A stretch of 64,000 nt of DNA from positions 24,728,186-24,792,185 of the forward strand of contig OX246738.1 of NCBI GenBank assembly GCA_945910005.1. Reading direction: 5' to 3'. The first letter of the stretch is position 1. Each line of letters starts with the position of its first letter. The notes under the pieces are model-generated. The model made no database searches. It worked only from the letters and a program-made list of their open reading frames with translations, and was not told the DNA's origin. The stretch is from Isoperla grammatica (Eukaryota; Arthropoda; Insecta; Plecoptera; Perlodidae). The translations under genes and the position numbers were made by a program. Below are positions 10,603 through 25,800 of this stretch, piece by piece.

Positions 10603-13600
10603 GAAGAACTGGACATAATTGGTTTTCTCCAAAGTTTGCGTTAGATTACAAATACACAATCTTCTTTGAGTGTGTAAACAATTTACACATTTGTTATTGA
10701 ATACTTTATTACTTGACTGATTGTTATTTGATTTAGGTAATAAAACAAAAAATGCGCAATTCTTATAACTTGTTGTTTTTTGTCCCGTAACAGTTATTTC
10801 ATTTGCTACAACTAGGTTATATGAGACCGGAGGGTGATTGCAGGAAACGGTCGTAAGTATACAACAAATAGTATAATATAGAGTTTAGAATACGTTTTGT
10901 AGATTTAGAGGCTTGTGGAACCTAGAAGTTATGTTGATGCCTACTTGTAATGAGGTCTAGATGTGAGGACGGTCGGACATACAGTAATCAATCATAATAC
11001 CGTAGCAACGAGGTGAAAACCAGGCATGGCCGGGAACTGTTTTTCACGCCATACGAACAGTAAAATTGGCTATCTTACAATTATTTCGGCAACACTTGAC
11101 CGTAAAGTTTCTTCATCTCAATCAGTCAAAATTTAAATGATAACAATGAGACGTAAAAATTGTTTTGTTCTCTATCACAGACGTAATTTGTCAAGTAAAG
11201 TTGAAGGATTTAGGTAGAATTAATAGGCTTACATGATAAATGGATGAGACAAATGAATTTGTTGCTTCGGTTGTTGGTATAATGCTTGAAACGGCCGAAA
11301 ATAAACAGTTTCGAGATTTTTTCGACTTTGACCTCTTAATAAAGTGGGGCCTTCTGCCGCGGTTGTGGGTTTCAAGGCGTATCCAGCAACTCTACATAGG
11401 CGCATGAGCGGAAACCCACGGGGATTCTACCATATTATCCAACCAAACGGAAAAAATCAAACTGATTTCATGTTCACAAGTTATTATTTTTCATATTTAA
11501 CGAAAATTTCTTAAACATTCTGACAAATAGATTTTCAGAAAACCAATTTACATAATTTGAGAAAGACCAATCATCACGGATATTTGATTTTTTATAAGTT
11601 TGCTTGTAACATACTGACAAATAACGACGAAAAACGCTCTAGTTTGGTTGAAAATAAGTATTGGTAAAAACAGTATACAGCTACCCTTTTAATGTGAATA
11701 ATTTATTGTACTTGTAACTCATGTTTAAACCTTATTTGCTATTTTATTATGCCACAAAAATATTCAAATCGTTTAACGGACGATAGCAGGAAATTGCTAA
11801 GACCACACACTGTAATGATTGTCTGCTATCATTAAAATCTACATACCAATACCATTTGACTGTTATTTATTTCTTTTGACAGTCTTATACTAGGCAAGAA
11901 GAGAACAGTAGGCTAATGCTGTGATACACCAACCTAGCTATAATATCCTTGTATGTGCTGACACCTGAGTATTACAGATTATATGGCTGGCGGCTCAGTT
12001 ATTCAACGTCTTATTTTATTGGTTGCATTATAAATAAGATACGAATGTGGTTTAGTTAATATCAAATTCACAGGTGTATACAATATGCAATTGAGATTTA
12101 AGTTCACGTAAAACATGTGAGGTAGTTAAAATTACTCTAAATTGAATTGAGTTAGGCCTACCATAACAAGTATAGAAATAAGATCTGTAATAAACATGTT
12201 CACCTAGGCTGTTTCAGTATATGTATATATAGCAAGTTGCTTTAAAATTTATGATCACAAATAAATCCATGCAATAACAAAATAGTTTTATAGCATGCAA
12301 TTATGTTATCGGTATGTTAAGTATTACATGTTACTGGGAATTATTGTCCAAGGCCGATGATTCTAGCTCCCATTATAGCTTTTACCAATGGTGATTGTTT
12401 GATTGAGAAAAGCTATATCTGCAACCAGAGGGATACACAATACATATGGCGGGGAAAAACCCTCTCAATTATTTTCCCTACTCGTGACAGTCACTTCTAA
12501 GTCTAACAATGTCTTCTAATTTAAATAAAAACTAACATCTACAGTCTTCACAACGAAGTTTTAGGTGCCAAACACCCAACACCCAACACCCAACACCCTA
12601 CAACACCCTTGTTCGGCTGTATACCATATTGTTGACGTTCTTAAACGTCCAACATATTTCAAAGTTGTGTCTTGAAGACAACTAATTGAATCTCAAAGTA
12701 AAACCTGTAATATTATTGCTCACTGAAGAATGTGTGTTTGTTTTGTTTCCACACGAAGAACACCAGTGAAATAAGATCCCTCTTACACAACTTGGCAGTT
12801 GATATTCACGTTTTGCGCACAATATAGAAACAAATTAGTATTCCCGTTGTAAATGGGAATGTGACTGTTGTTGTACTGCTGTAGTTTTGTGTGGGTTCTT
12901 TAATACCAAGTTCAGATACGTTTGTTTTAAATGGACCAACACTTACGTCAATAATATATTTTGCATTTATTTGTATCCATACCAGTAACAAGATCTGGAG
13001 TGTTATCATTCTGATTTACTTTTTGAAATTGTTAATTATATATCCAATGCGTGGTAATGCCAGCAAAAAGGCAACATAGTTAACCCCAGTCTCGGTTTGT
13101 TAAATTGATTGATCATTGTAAGTTTTTAATAAAAGTGAATATGAAAGTATTTGAAAACCACTGACGGGGCTACTAAAAATATTTTCAATGTTTAATCATT
13201 TTTTTTTAAACAGTAAACTAAAATATGTACTATAAGATTCGAACAGATGGCAGGTTATTAGTACAAAAAGTCTTCTTTACTGTGCTGATTGTCACGTCAA
13301 TGTTAAAAGAAAACGAGTGCACATAATAAAAAAAAACGGTCGGCATTTTGTGTTTCATAGGAACTGACGAGGAGACGAGCTGGGGTGGAATATAGCTGTG
13401 TTCTGGGGCAACACCAGCCACCGGAGACAAAATTGTCACAGGTGAAATTTTATTGATGACTGCATTGAGTATATGGTCTAAAACGCGAATTTGTATCATG
13501 TAGATATCAGTGAAAGAAGCTTATTTTGCATTGAAAGCTCCAGACTAAAAAATTAGATCCTTCTACGACCACACGATCCAGCAAAGCGTGCGCTTGATCT

Positions 13601-13836
13601 AAGGTACGTAGAATAAAATACATGTAAAAAGTACCATCTACAAATGATAAGTTTGTTCGATTTACAACTTGTCACACCCGTGTCATCTTTTGAAGTTAAC
13701 AACAGAAGAAAATAAATCGAGCAGGTGGCAAAATCTTTATATTACAAAATATATCTTGCAGTAATAATGTCACACATGAAAGTTATTCATGCGCTTATAG
13801 CGTACCGGCTGTAAGGTAAAATTCTGGTTTTTTACT
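10603..13836. other. Unique AT-rich non-coding stretch left of the satellite
   Basis: No gene, SINE or long repeat is recognised. A short (CACCCAA)n run of about four copies is at 12566-12595. A 9-bp inverted pair (GTGGGTTTC/GAAACCCAC) lies within 11366-11420. Open frames are at most 89 codons (minus strand, near 13230-13499) and resemble nothing known. Confidence 0.55.
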
Positions 13837-16800
13837 TCAACTCCACGTTATCAGAGAAGATGTTACCGGGCACAACAATGAGTGACGAGCCGCCACTGCT
13901 ATACAGCATATTGTCTGCTGTGAAGCCCTGGGCGTATCCACGAGGGACAGACTCACGCTCGAGTAACAATGTGCATCATAGGGCCTACTTCGACTCCACG
14001 TTGTCAGATGAGATGTTACCGGGCACAACAATGAGTGACGAGCCGCCACTGCTATACAGCATATTGTCTGCTGTGAAGCCCTGGGCGTATCTACGAGGGA
14101 CAGACTCACGCTCGAGTAACAATGTGCATCATAGGTCCTACTTCGACTCAGAGAAGATGTTACCGGGCACAACAATGAGTGACGAGCCGCCACTGCTATA
14201 CAGCATATTGTCTGCTGTGAAGCCCTGGGCGTATCCACGAGGGACAGACTCACGCTCGAGTAACAATGTGCATCATAGGTCCTACTTCGACTCCACGTTG
14301 TCAGAGAAGATGTTACCGGGCACAACAATGAGTGACGAGCCGCCACTGCTATACAGCATATTGTCTGCTGTGAAGCCCTGGGCGTATCCACGAGGGACAG
14401 ACTCACGCTCGAGTAACAATGTGCATCATTGGTCCTACTTCGACTCCACGTTGTCAGAGAAGATGTTACCGGGCACAACAATGAGTGACGAGCCGCCACT
14501 GCTATACAGCATATTGTCTGCTGTGAAGCCCTGGGCGTATCCACGAGGGACAGACTCACGCTCGAGTAACAATGTGCATCATAGGTCCTACTTCGACTCC
14601 ACGTTGTCAGATGAGATGTTACCGGGCACAACAATGAGTGACGAGCCGCCACTGCTATACTGTATACAGCATATTGTCTGCTGTGAAGCCCTGGGCGTAT
14701 CCACGAGGGACAGACTCACGCTCGAGTAACAATGTGCATCATAGGTCCTACTTCGACTCCACGTTGTCAGATGAGATGTTACCGGGCACAACAATGAGTG
14801 ACGAGCCGCCACTGCTATACTGTATACAGCATATTGTCTGCTGTGAAGCCCTGGGCGTATCCACGAGGGACAGACTCACGCTCGAGTAACAATGTGCATC
14901 ATAGGTCCTACTTCGACTCCACGTTGTCAGAGAAGATGTTACCGGGCACAACAATGAGTGACGAGCCGCCACTGCTATACAGCATATTGTCTGCTGTGAA
15001 GCCCTGGGCGTATCCACGAGGGACAGACTCACGCTCGAGTAACAATGTGCATCATAGGTCCTACTTCGACTCCACCTTGTCAGATGAGATGTTACCGGGC
15101 ACAACAATGAGTGACGAGCCGCCACTGCTATACAGCATATTGTCTGCTGTGAAGCCCTGGGCGTATCCACGAGGGACAGACTCACGCTCGAGTAACAATG
15201 TGCATCATAGGTCCTACTTCGACTCCACGTTGTCAGATGAGATGTTACCGGGCACAACAATGAGTGACGAGCCGCCACTGCTATACAGCATATTGTCTGC
15301 TGTGAAGCCCTGGGCGTATCCACGAGGGACAGACTCACGCTCGAGTAACAATGTGCATCATAGGTCCTACTTCGACTCCACGTTGTCAGATGAGATGTTA
15401 CCGGGCACAACAATGAGTGACGAGCCGCCACTGCTATACTGTATACAGCATATTGTCTGCTGTGAAGCCCTGGGCGTATCCACGAGGGACAGACTCACGC
15501 TCGAGTAACAATGGGCATCATAGGTCCTACTTCGACTCCACGTTGTCAGAGAAGATGTTACCGGGCACAACAATGAGTGACGAGCCGCCACTGCTATACA
15601 GCATATTGTCTGCTGTGAAGCCCTGGGCGTATCCACGAGGGACAGACTCACGCTCGAGTAACAATGTGCATCATAGGTCCTACTTCGACTCCACCTTGTC
15701 AGATGAGATGTTACCGGGCACAACAATGAGTGACGAGCCGCCACTGCTATACAGCATATTGTCTGCTGTGAAGCCCTGGGCGTATCCACGAGGGACAGAC
15801 TCACGCTCGAGTAACAATGTGCATCATAGGTCCTACTTCGACTCCACGTTGTCAGAGAAGATGTTACCGGGCACAACAATGAGTGACGAGCCGCCACTGC
15901 TATACAGCATATTGTCTGCTGTGAAACCCTGGGCGTATCTACGAGGGACAGACTCACGCTCGAGTAACAATGTGCATCATAGGTCCTACTTCGACTCCAC
16001 GTTGTCAGAGAAGATGTTACCGGGCACAACAATGAGTGACGAGCCGCCACTGCTATACAGCATATTGTCTGCTGTGAAACCCTGGGCGTATCCACGAGGT
16101 ACAGACTCACGCTCGAGTAACAATGTGTATCATAGGTCCTCCTTCGACTCCACGTTGTCAGAGAAGATGTTACCGGGCACAACAATGAGTGACGAGCCGC
16201 CACTGCTATACAGCATATTGTCTGCTGTGAAGCCCTGGGCGTATCTACGAGGGACAGACTCACGCTCGAGTAACAATGTGCATCATAGGTCCTCCTTCGA
16301 CTCCACGTTGTCAGAGAAGATGTTACCGGGCACAACAATGAGTGACGAGCCGCCACTGCTATACAGCATATTGTCTGCTGTGAAGCCCTGGGCGTATCCA
16401 CGAGGGACAGACTCACGCTCGAGTAACAATGTGCATCATAGGTCCTACTTCGACTCAGATGAGATGTTACCGGGCACAACAATGAGTGACGAGCCGCCAC
16501 TGCTATACAGCATATTGTCTGCTGTGAAGCCCTGGGCGTATCCACGAGAGACAGACTAACGCTCGAGTAACAATGTGCATCATAGGTCCTACTTCGACTC
16601 CACGTTGTCAGAGAAGATGTTACCGGGCACAACAATGAGTGACGAGCCGCCACTGCTATACAGCATATTGTCTGCTGTGAAGCCCTGGGCGTATCCACGA
16701 GGGACAGACTCTCGCTCGAGTAACAATGTGCATCATAGGTCCTACTTCGACTCCACGTTGTCAGAGAAGATGTTACCGGGCACAACAATGAGTGACGAGC

Positions 16801-19800
16801 CGCCACTGCTATACAGCATATTGTCTGCTGTGAAGCCCTGGGCGTATCCACGAGGGACAGACTCACGCTCGAGTAACAATGTGCATCATAGGTCCTACTT
16901 CGACTCCACCTTGTCAGATGAGATGTTACCGGGCACAACAATGAGTGACGAGCCGCCACTGCTATACAGCATATTGTCTGCTGTGAAGCCCTGGGCGTAT
17001 CCACGAGGGACAGACTCACGCTCGAGTAACAATGTGCATCATAGGTCCTCCTTCGACTCCACGTTGTCAGAGAAGATATTACCGGGCACAACAATGAGTG
17101 ACGAGCCGCCACTGCTATACAGCATATTGTCTGCTGTGAAGCCCTGGGCGTATCCACGAGAGACAGACTCACGCTCGAGTAACAATGTGTATCATAGGTC
17201 CTCCTTCGACTCCACGTTGTCAGAGAAGATGTTACCGGGCACAACAATGAGTGACGAGCCGCCACTGCTATACAGCATATTGTCTGCTGTGAAGCCCTGG
17301 GCGTATCCACGAGGGACAGACTCACGCTCGAGTAACAATGTGCATCATAGGTCCTACTTCGACTCCACCTTGTCAGATGAGATGTTACCGGGCACAACAA
17401 TGAGTGACGAGCCGCCACTGCTATACAGCATATTGTCTGCTGTGAAGCCCTGGGCGTATCCACGAGGGACAGACTCACGCTCGAGTAACAATGTGCATCA
17501 TAGGTCCTACTTGGACTCCACGTTATCAGAGAAGATGTTACCGGGCACAACAATGAGTGACGAGCCGCCACTGCTATACAGCATATTGTCTGCTGTGAAG
17601 CCCTGGGCGTATCCACGAGAGACAGACTAACGCTCGAGTAACAATGTGCATCATAGGTCCTACTTCGACTCCACGTTGTCAGAGAAGATGTTACCGGGCA
17701 CAACAATGAGTGACGAGCCGCCACTGATATACAGCATATTGTCTGCTGTGAAGCCCTGGGCGTATCTACGAGGGGCAGACTCACGCTCGAGTAACAATGT
17801 GCATCATGGGTCCTACTTCGACTCCACGTTGTCAGAGAAGATGTTACCGGGCACAACAATGAGTGACGAGCCGCCACTGATATACAGCATATTGTCTGCT
17901 GTGAAGCCCTGGGCGTATCTACGAGGGAGAAGCTCACGCTCGAGTAACAATGTGCATCATAGGTCCTACTGCGACTCCACGTTGTCAGAGAAGATGTTAC
18001 CGGGCACAACAATGAGTGACGAGCCGCCACTGCTATACAGCATATTGTCTGCTGTGAAGCCCTGGGCGTATCCACGAGGGACAGACTCACGCTCGAGTAA
18101 CAATGTGCATCATAGGTCCTACTTCGACTCCACCTTGTCAGATGAGATGTTACCGGGCACAACAATGAGTGACGAGCCGCCACTGCTATACAGCATATTG
18201 TCTGCTGTGAAGCCCTGGGCGTATCCACGAGGGACAGACTCACGCTCGAGTAACAATGTGCATCATAGGTCCTACTTCGACTCCACGTTGTCAGAGAAGA
18301 TGTTACCGGGCACAACAATGAGTGACGAGCCGCCACTGCTATACAGCATATTGTCTGCTGTGAAACCCTGGGCGTATCTACGAGGGACAGACTCACGCTC
18401 GAGTAACAATGTGCATCATAGGTCCTACTTCGACTCCACGTTGTCAGAGAAGATGTGACCGGGCACAACAATGAGTGACGAGCTGCCACTGCTATACAGC
18501 ATATTGTCTGCTGGGAAGCCCTGGGCGTATCCACGAGGTACAGACTCACGCTCGAGTAACAATGTGTATCATAGGTCCTCCTTCGACTCCACGTTGTCAG
18601 AGAAGATGTTACCGGGCACAACAATGAGTGACGAGCCGCCACTGCTATACAGCATATTGTCTGCTGTGAAGCCCTGGGCGTATCCACGAGGGACAGACTG
18701 ACGCTCTAGTAACAATGTGCATCATAGGTCCTGCTTCGACTCCACGTTGTCAGATAAGATGTTACCGGGCACAACAATGAGTGACGAGCCGCCACTGCTA
18801 TACAGCATATTGTCTGCTGTGAAGCCCTGGGCGTATCCACGAGGGACAGACTCACGCTCGAGTAACAATGTGCATCATAGGTCCTACTTCGACTCCACGT
18901 TGTCAGAGAAGATGTTACCGGGCACAACAATGAGTGACGAGCCGCCACTGCTATACAGCATATTGTCTGCTGTGAAGCCCTGGGCGTATCTACGAGGGAC
19001 AGACTCACGCTCGAGTAACAATGTGCATCATAGGTCCTCCTTCGACTCCACGTTGTCAGAGAAGATGTTACCGGGCACAACAATGAGTGACGAGCCGCCA
19101 CTGCTATACAGCATATTGTCTGCTGTGAAGCCCTGGGCGTATCCACGAGGGACAGACTCACGCTCGAGTAACAATGTGCATCATAGGTCCTACTTCGACT
19201 CAGATGAGATGTTACCGGGGACAACAATGAGTGACGAGCCGCCACTGCTATACAGCATATTGTCTGCTGTGAAGCCCTGGGCGTATCCACGAGGGACAGA
19301 CTCACGTTCGAGTAACAATGTGCATCATAGGTCCTACTTCGACTCCACGTTGTCAGAGAAGATGTTACCGGGCACAACAATGAGTGACGAGCCGCCACTG
19401 CTATACAGCATATTGTCTGCTGTGAAGCCCTGGGCGTATCTACGAGGGACAGACTCACGCTCGAGTAACAATGTGCATCATAGGGCCTCCTTCGACTCCA
19501 CGTTGTCAGAGAAGATGTTACCGGGCACAACAATGAGTGACGAGCCGCCACTGCTATACAGCATATTGTCTGCTGTGAAGCCCTGGGCGTATCCACGAGG
19601 GACAGACTCACGCTCGAGTAACAATGTGCATCATAGGTCCTACTTCGACTCAGATGAGATGTTACCGGGCACAACAATGAGTGACGAGCCGCCACTGCTA
19701 TACAGCATATTGTCTGCTGTGAAGCCCTGGGCGTATCCACGAGAGACAGACTAACGCTCGAGTAACAATGTGCATCATAGGTCCTACTTCGACTCCACGT

Positions 19801-22800
19801 TGTCAGAGAAGATGTTACCGGGCACAACAATGAGTGACGAGCCGCCACTGCTATACAGCATATTGTCTGCTGTGAAGCCCTGGGCGTATCCACGAGGGAC
19901 AGACTCTCGCTCGAGTAACAATGTGCATCATAGGTCCTACTTCGACTCCACGTTGTCAGAGAAGATGTTACCGGGCACAACAATGAGTGACGAGCCGCCA
20001 CTGCTATACAGCATATTGTCTGCTGTGAAGCCCTGGGCGTATCCACGAGGGACAGACTCACGCTCGAGTAACAATGTGCATCATAGGTCCTACTTCGACT
20101 CCACCTTGTCAGATGAGATGTTACCGGGCACAACAATGAGTGACGAGCCGCCACTGCTATACAGCATATTGTCTGCTGTGAAGCCCTGGGCGTATCCACG
20201 AGGGACAGACTCACGCTCGAGTAACAATGTGCATCATAGGTCCTACTTCGACTCCACGTTGTCAGAGAAGATATTACCGGGCACAACAATGAGTGATGAG
20301 CCGCCACTGCTATACAGCATATTGTCTGCTGTGAAGCCCTGGGCGTATCCACGAGAGACAGACTCACGCTCGAGTAACAATGTGTATCATAGGTCCTCCT
20401 TCGACTCCACGTTGTCAGAGAAGATGTTACCGGGCACAACAATGAGTGACGAGCCGCCACTGCTATACAGCATATTGTCTGCTGTGAAGCCCTGGGCGTA
20501 TCCACGAGGGACAGACTCACGCTCGAGTAACAATGTGCATCATAGGTCCTACTTCGACTCCACCTTGTCAGATGAGATGTTACCGGGCACAACAATGAGT
20601 GACGAGCCGCCACTGCTATACAGCATATTGTCTGCTGTGAAGCCCTGGGCGTATCCACGAGGGACAGACTCACGCTCGAGTAACAATGTGCATCATAGGT
20701 CCTACTTGGACTCCACGTTATCAGAGAAGATGTTACCGGGCACAACAATGAGTGACGAGCCGCCACTGCTATACAGCATATTGTCTGCTGTGAAGCCCTG
20801 GGCGTATCCACGAGAGACAGACTAACGCTCGAGTAACAATGTGCATCATAGGTCCTACTTCGACTCCACGTTGTCAGAGAAGATGTTACCGGGCACAACA
20901 ATGAGTGACGAGCCGCCACTGATATACAGCATATTGTCTGCTGTAAAGCCCTGGGCGTATCCACGAGGGACAGACTCACGCTCGAGTAACAATGTGCATC
21001 ATAGGTCCTACTTCAACTCCACGTTGTCAGAGAAGATGTTCCCGGGCACAACAATGAGTGACGAGCCGCCACTGCTATACAGCATATTGTCTGCTGTGAA
21101 GCCCTGGGCGTATCCACGAGGGACAGACTCACGCTCGAGTAACAATGTGCATCATAGGTCCTACTTCAACTCCACGTTGTCTGAGAAGATGTTACCGGGC
21201 ACAACAATGAGTGACGAGCCGCCACTGCTATACAGCATATTGTCTGCTGTGAAGCCCTGGGCGTATCCACGAGGGACAGACTGACGCTCTAGTAACAATG
21301 TGCATCATAGGTCCTGCTTCGACTCCACGTTGTCAGAGAAGATGTTACCGGGCACAACAATGAGTGACGAGCCGCCACTGCTATACAGCATATTGACTGC
21401 TGTGAAGCCCTGGGCGTATCCACGAGAGACAGACTCACGCTCGAGTAACAATTTGCATCATAGGTCCTACTTCGACTCCACGTTGTCAGAGAAGATGTTA
21501 CCGGGCACAACAATGAGTGACGAGCCGCCACTGCTATACAGCATATTGTCTGCTGTGAAGCCCTGGGCGTATCCACGAGGGACAGACTCACGCTCGAGTA
21601 ACAATGTGCATCATAGGTCCTACTTCGACTCCACGTTGTCAGAGAAGATGTTACCGGGCACAACAATGAGTGACTAGGCGCCACTGCTATACAGCATATT
21701 GTCTGCTGTGAAGCCCTGGGCGTATCTACGAGGGGCAGACTCACGCTCGAGTAACAATGTGCATCATGGGTCCTACTTCGACTCCACGTTGTCAGAGAAG
21801 ATGCTACCGGGCACAACAATGAGTGACGAGCCGCCACTGATATACAGCATATTGTCTGCTGTGAAGCCCTGGGCGTATCTACGAGGGAGAAGCTCACGCT
21901 CGAGTAACAATGTGCATCATAGGTCCTACTGCGACTCCACGTTGTCAGAGAAGATGTTACCGGGCACAACAATGAGTGACGAGCCGCCACTGCTATACAG
22001 CATATTGTCTGCTGTGAAGCCCTGGGCGTATCCACGAGGGACAGACTCACGCTCGAGTAACAATGTGCATCATAGGTCCTACTTCGACTCCACCTTGTCA
22101 GATGAGATGTTACCGGGCACAACAATGAGTGACGAGCCGCCACTGCTATACAGCATATTGTCTGCTGTGAAGCCCTGGGCGTATCCACGAGGGACAGACT
22201 CACGCTCGAGTAACAATGTGCATCATAGGTCCTACTTCGACTCCACGTTGTCAGAGAAGATGTTACCGGGCACAACAATGAGTGACGAGCCGCCACTGCT
22301 ATACAGCATATTGTCTGCTGTGAAACCCTGGGCGTATCTACGAGGGACAGACTCACGCTCGAGTAACAATGTGCATCATAGGTCCTACTTCGACTCCACG
22401 TTGTCAGAGAAGATGTGACCGGGCACAACAATGAGTGACGAGCTGCCACTGCTATACAGCATATTGTCTGCTGGGAAGCCCTGGGCGTATCCACGAGGTA
22501 CAGACTCACGCTCGAGTAACAATGTGTATCATAGGTCCTCCTTCGACTCCACGTTGTCAGAGAAGATGTTACCGGGCACAACAATGAGTGACGAGCCGCC
22601 ACTGCTATACAGCATATTGTCTGCTGTGAAGCCCTGGGCGTATCCACGAGGGACAGACTCACGCTCGAGTAACAATGTGCATCATAGGTCCTACTTCGAC
22701 TCCACGTTGTCAGATAAGATGTTACCGGGCACAACAATGAGTGACGAGCCGCCACTGCTATACAGCATATTGACTGCTGTGAAGCCCTGGGCGTATCCAC

Positions 22801-25800
22801 GAGAGACTGACTCACGCTCGAGTAACAATTTGCATCATAGGTCCTACTTCGACTCCACGTTGTCAGAGAAGATGTTACCGGGCACAACAATGAGTGACGA
22901 GCCGCCACTGCTATACAGCATATTGTCTGCTGTGAAGCCCTGGGCGTATCCACGAGGGACAGACTCACGCTCGAGTAACAATGTGCATCATAGGTCCTAC
23001 TTCGACTCCACGTTGTCAGAGAAGATGTTACCGGGCACAACAATGAGTGACTAGGCGCCACTGCTATACAGCATATTGTCTGCTGTGAAGCCCTGGGCGT
23101 ATCTACGAGGGGCAGACTCACGCTCGAGTAACAATGTGCATCATGGGTCCTACTTCGACTCCACGTTGTCAGAGAAGATGTTACCGGGCACAACAATGAG
23201 TGACGAGCCGCCACTGATATACAGCATATTGTCTGCTGTGAAGCCCTGGGCGTATCTACGAGGGAGAAGCTCACGCTCGAGTAACAATGTGCATCATAGG
23301 TCCTACTGCGACTCCACGTTGTCAGAGAAGATGTTACCGGGCACAACAATGAGTGACGAGCCGCCACTGCTATACAGCATATTGTCTGCTGTGAAGCCCT
23401 GGGCGTATCCACGAGGGACAGACTCACGCTCGAGTAACAATGTGCATCATAGGTCCTACTTCGACTCCACCTTGTCAGATGAGATGTTACCGGGCACAAC
23501 AATGAGTGACGAGCCGCCACTGCTATACAGCATATTGTCTGCTGTGAAGCCCTGGGCGTATCCACGAGGGACAGACTCACGCTCGAGTAACAATGTGCAT
23601 CATAGGTCCTACTTCGACTCCACGTTGTCAGAGAAGATGTTACCGGGCACAACAATGAGTGACGAGCCGCCACTGCTATACAGCATATTGTCTGCTGTGA
23701 AACCCTGGGCGTATCTACGAGGGACAGACTCACGCTCGAGTAACAATGTGCATCATAGGTCCTACTTCGACTCCACGTTGTCAGAGAAGATGTGACCGGG
23801 CACAACAATGAGTGACGAGCTGCCACTGCTATACAGCATATTGTCTGCTGGGAAGCCCTGGGCGTATCCACGAGGTACAGACTCACGCTCGAGTAACAAT
23901 GTGTATCATAGGTCCTCCTTCGACTCCACGTTGTCAGAGAAGATGTTACCGGGCACAACAATGAGTGACGAGCCGCCACTGCTATACAGCATATTGTCTG
24001 CTGTGAAGCCCTGGGCGTATCCACGAGGGACAGACTCACGCTCGAGTAACAATGTGCATCATAGGTCCTACTTCGACTCCACGTTGTCAGATTAGATGTT
24101 ACCGGGCACAACAATGAGTGACGAGCCGCCACTGCTATACAGCATATTGTCTGCTGTGAAGCCCTGGGCGTATCCACGAGGGACAGACTCACGCTCGAGT
24201 AACAATGTGCATCATAGGTCCTACTTCGACTCCACGTTGTCAGAGAAGATGTTACCGGGCACAACAATGAGTGACGAGCCGCCACTGCTATACAGCATAT
24301 TGTCTGCTGTGAAGCCCTGGGCGTATCTACGAGGGACAGACTCACGCTCGAGTAACAATGTGCATCATAGGTCCTCCTTCGACTCCACGTTGTCAAAGAA
24401 GATGTTACCGGGCACAACAATGAGTGACGAGCCGCCACTGCTATACAGCATATTGTCTGCTGTGAAGCCCTGGGCGTATCCACGAGGGACAGACTCACGC
24501 TCGAGTAACAATGTGCATCATAGGTCCTACTTCGACTCAGATGAGATGTTACCGGGCACAACAATGAGTGACGAGCCGCCACTGCTATACAGCATATTGT
24601 CTGCTGTGAAGCCCTGGGCGTATCCACGAGAGACAGACTAACGCTCGAGTAACAATGTGCATCATAGGTCCTACTTCGACTCCACGTTGTCAGAGAAGAT
24701 GTTACCGGGCACAACAATGAGTGACGAGCCGCCACTGCTATACAGCATATTGTCTGCTGTGTTGCCCTGGGCGTATCCACGAGGGACAGACTCACGCTCG
24801 AGTAACAATGTGCATCATAGGTCCTACTTCGACTCCACCTTGTCAGATGAGATGTTACCGGGCACAACAATGAGTGACGAGCCGCCACTGCTATACAGCA
24901 TATTGTCTGCTGTGAAGCCCTGGGCGTATCCACGAGGGACAGACTCACGCTCGAGTAACAATGTGCATCATAGGTCCTACTTCGACTCCACGTTGTCAGA
25001 GAAGATATTACCGGGCACAACAATGAGTGACGAGCCGCCACTGCTATACAGCATATTGTCTGCTGTGAAGCCCTGGGCGTATCCACGAGAGACAGACTCA
25101 CGCTCGAGTAACAATGTGTATCATAGGTCCTCCTTCGACTCCACGTTGTCAGAGAAGATGTTACCGGGCACAACAATGAGTGACGAGCCGCCACTGCTAT
25201 ACAGCATATTGTCTGCTGTGAAGCCCTGGGCGTATCCACGAGGGACAGACTCACGCTCGAGTAACAATGTGCATCATAGGTCCTACTTCGACTCAGATGA
25301 GATGTTACCGGGCACAACAATGAGTGACGAGCCGCCACTGCTATACAGCATATTGTCTGCTGTGAAGCCCTGGGCGTATCCACGAGGGACAGACTCACGC
25401 TCGAGTAACAATGTGCATCATAGGTCCTACTTCGACTCAGAGAAGATGTTACCGGGCACAACAATGAGTGACGAGCCGCCACTGCTATACAGCATATTGT
25501 CTGCTGTGAAGCCCTGGGCGTATCCACGAGGGACAGACTCACGCTCGAGTAACAATGTGCATCATAGGTCCTACTTCGACTCAGATGAGATGTTACCGGG
25601 CACAACAATGAGTGACGAGCCGCCACTGCTATACAGCATATTGTCTGCTGTGAAGCCCTGGGCGTATCCACGAGAGACAGACTAACGCTCGAGTAACAAT
25701 GTGCATCATAGGTCCTACTTCGACTCCACGTTGTCAGAGAAGATGTTACCGGGCACAACAATGAGTGACGAGCCGCCACTGATATACAGCATATTGTCTG

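Noticed and set aside
12566..12595. Telomere-type repeat
   Set aside because: The (CACCCAA)n run is about four copies and does not match the animal TTAGGG or arthropod TTAGG repeat.
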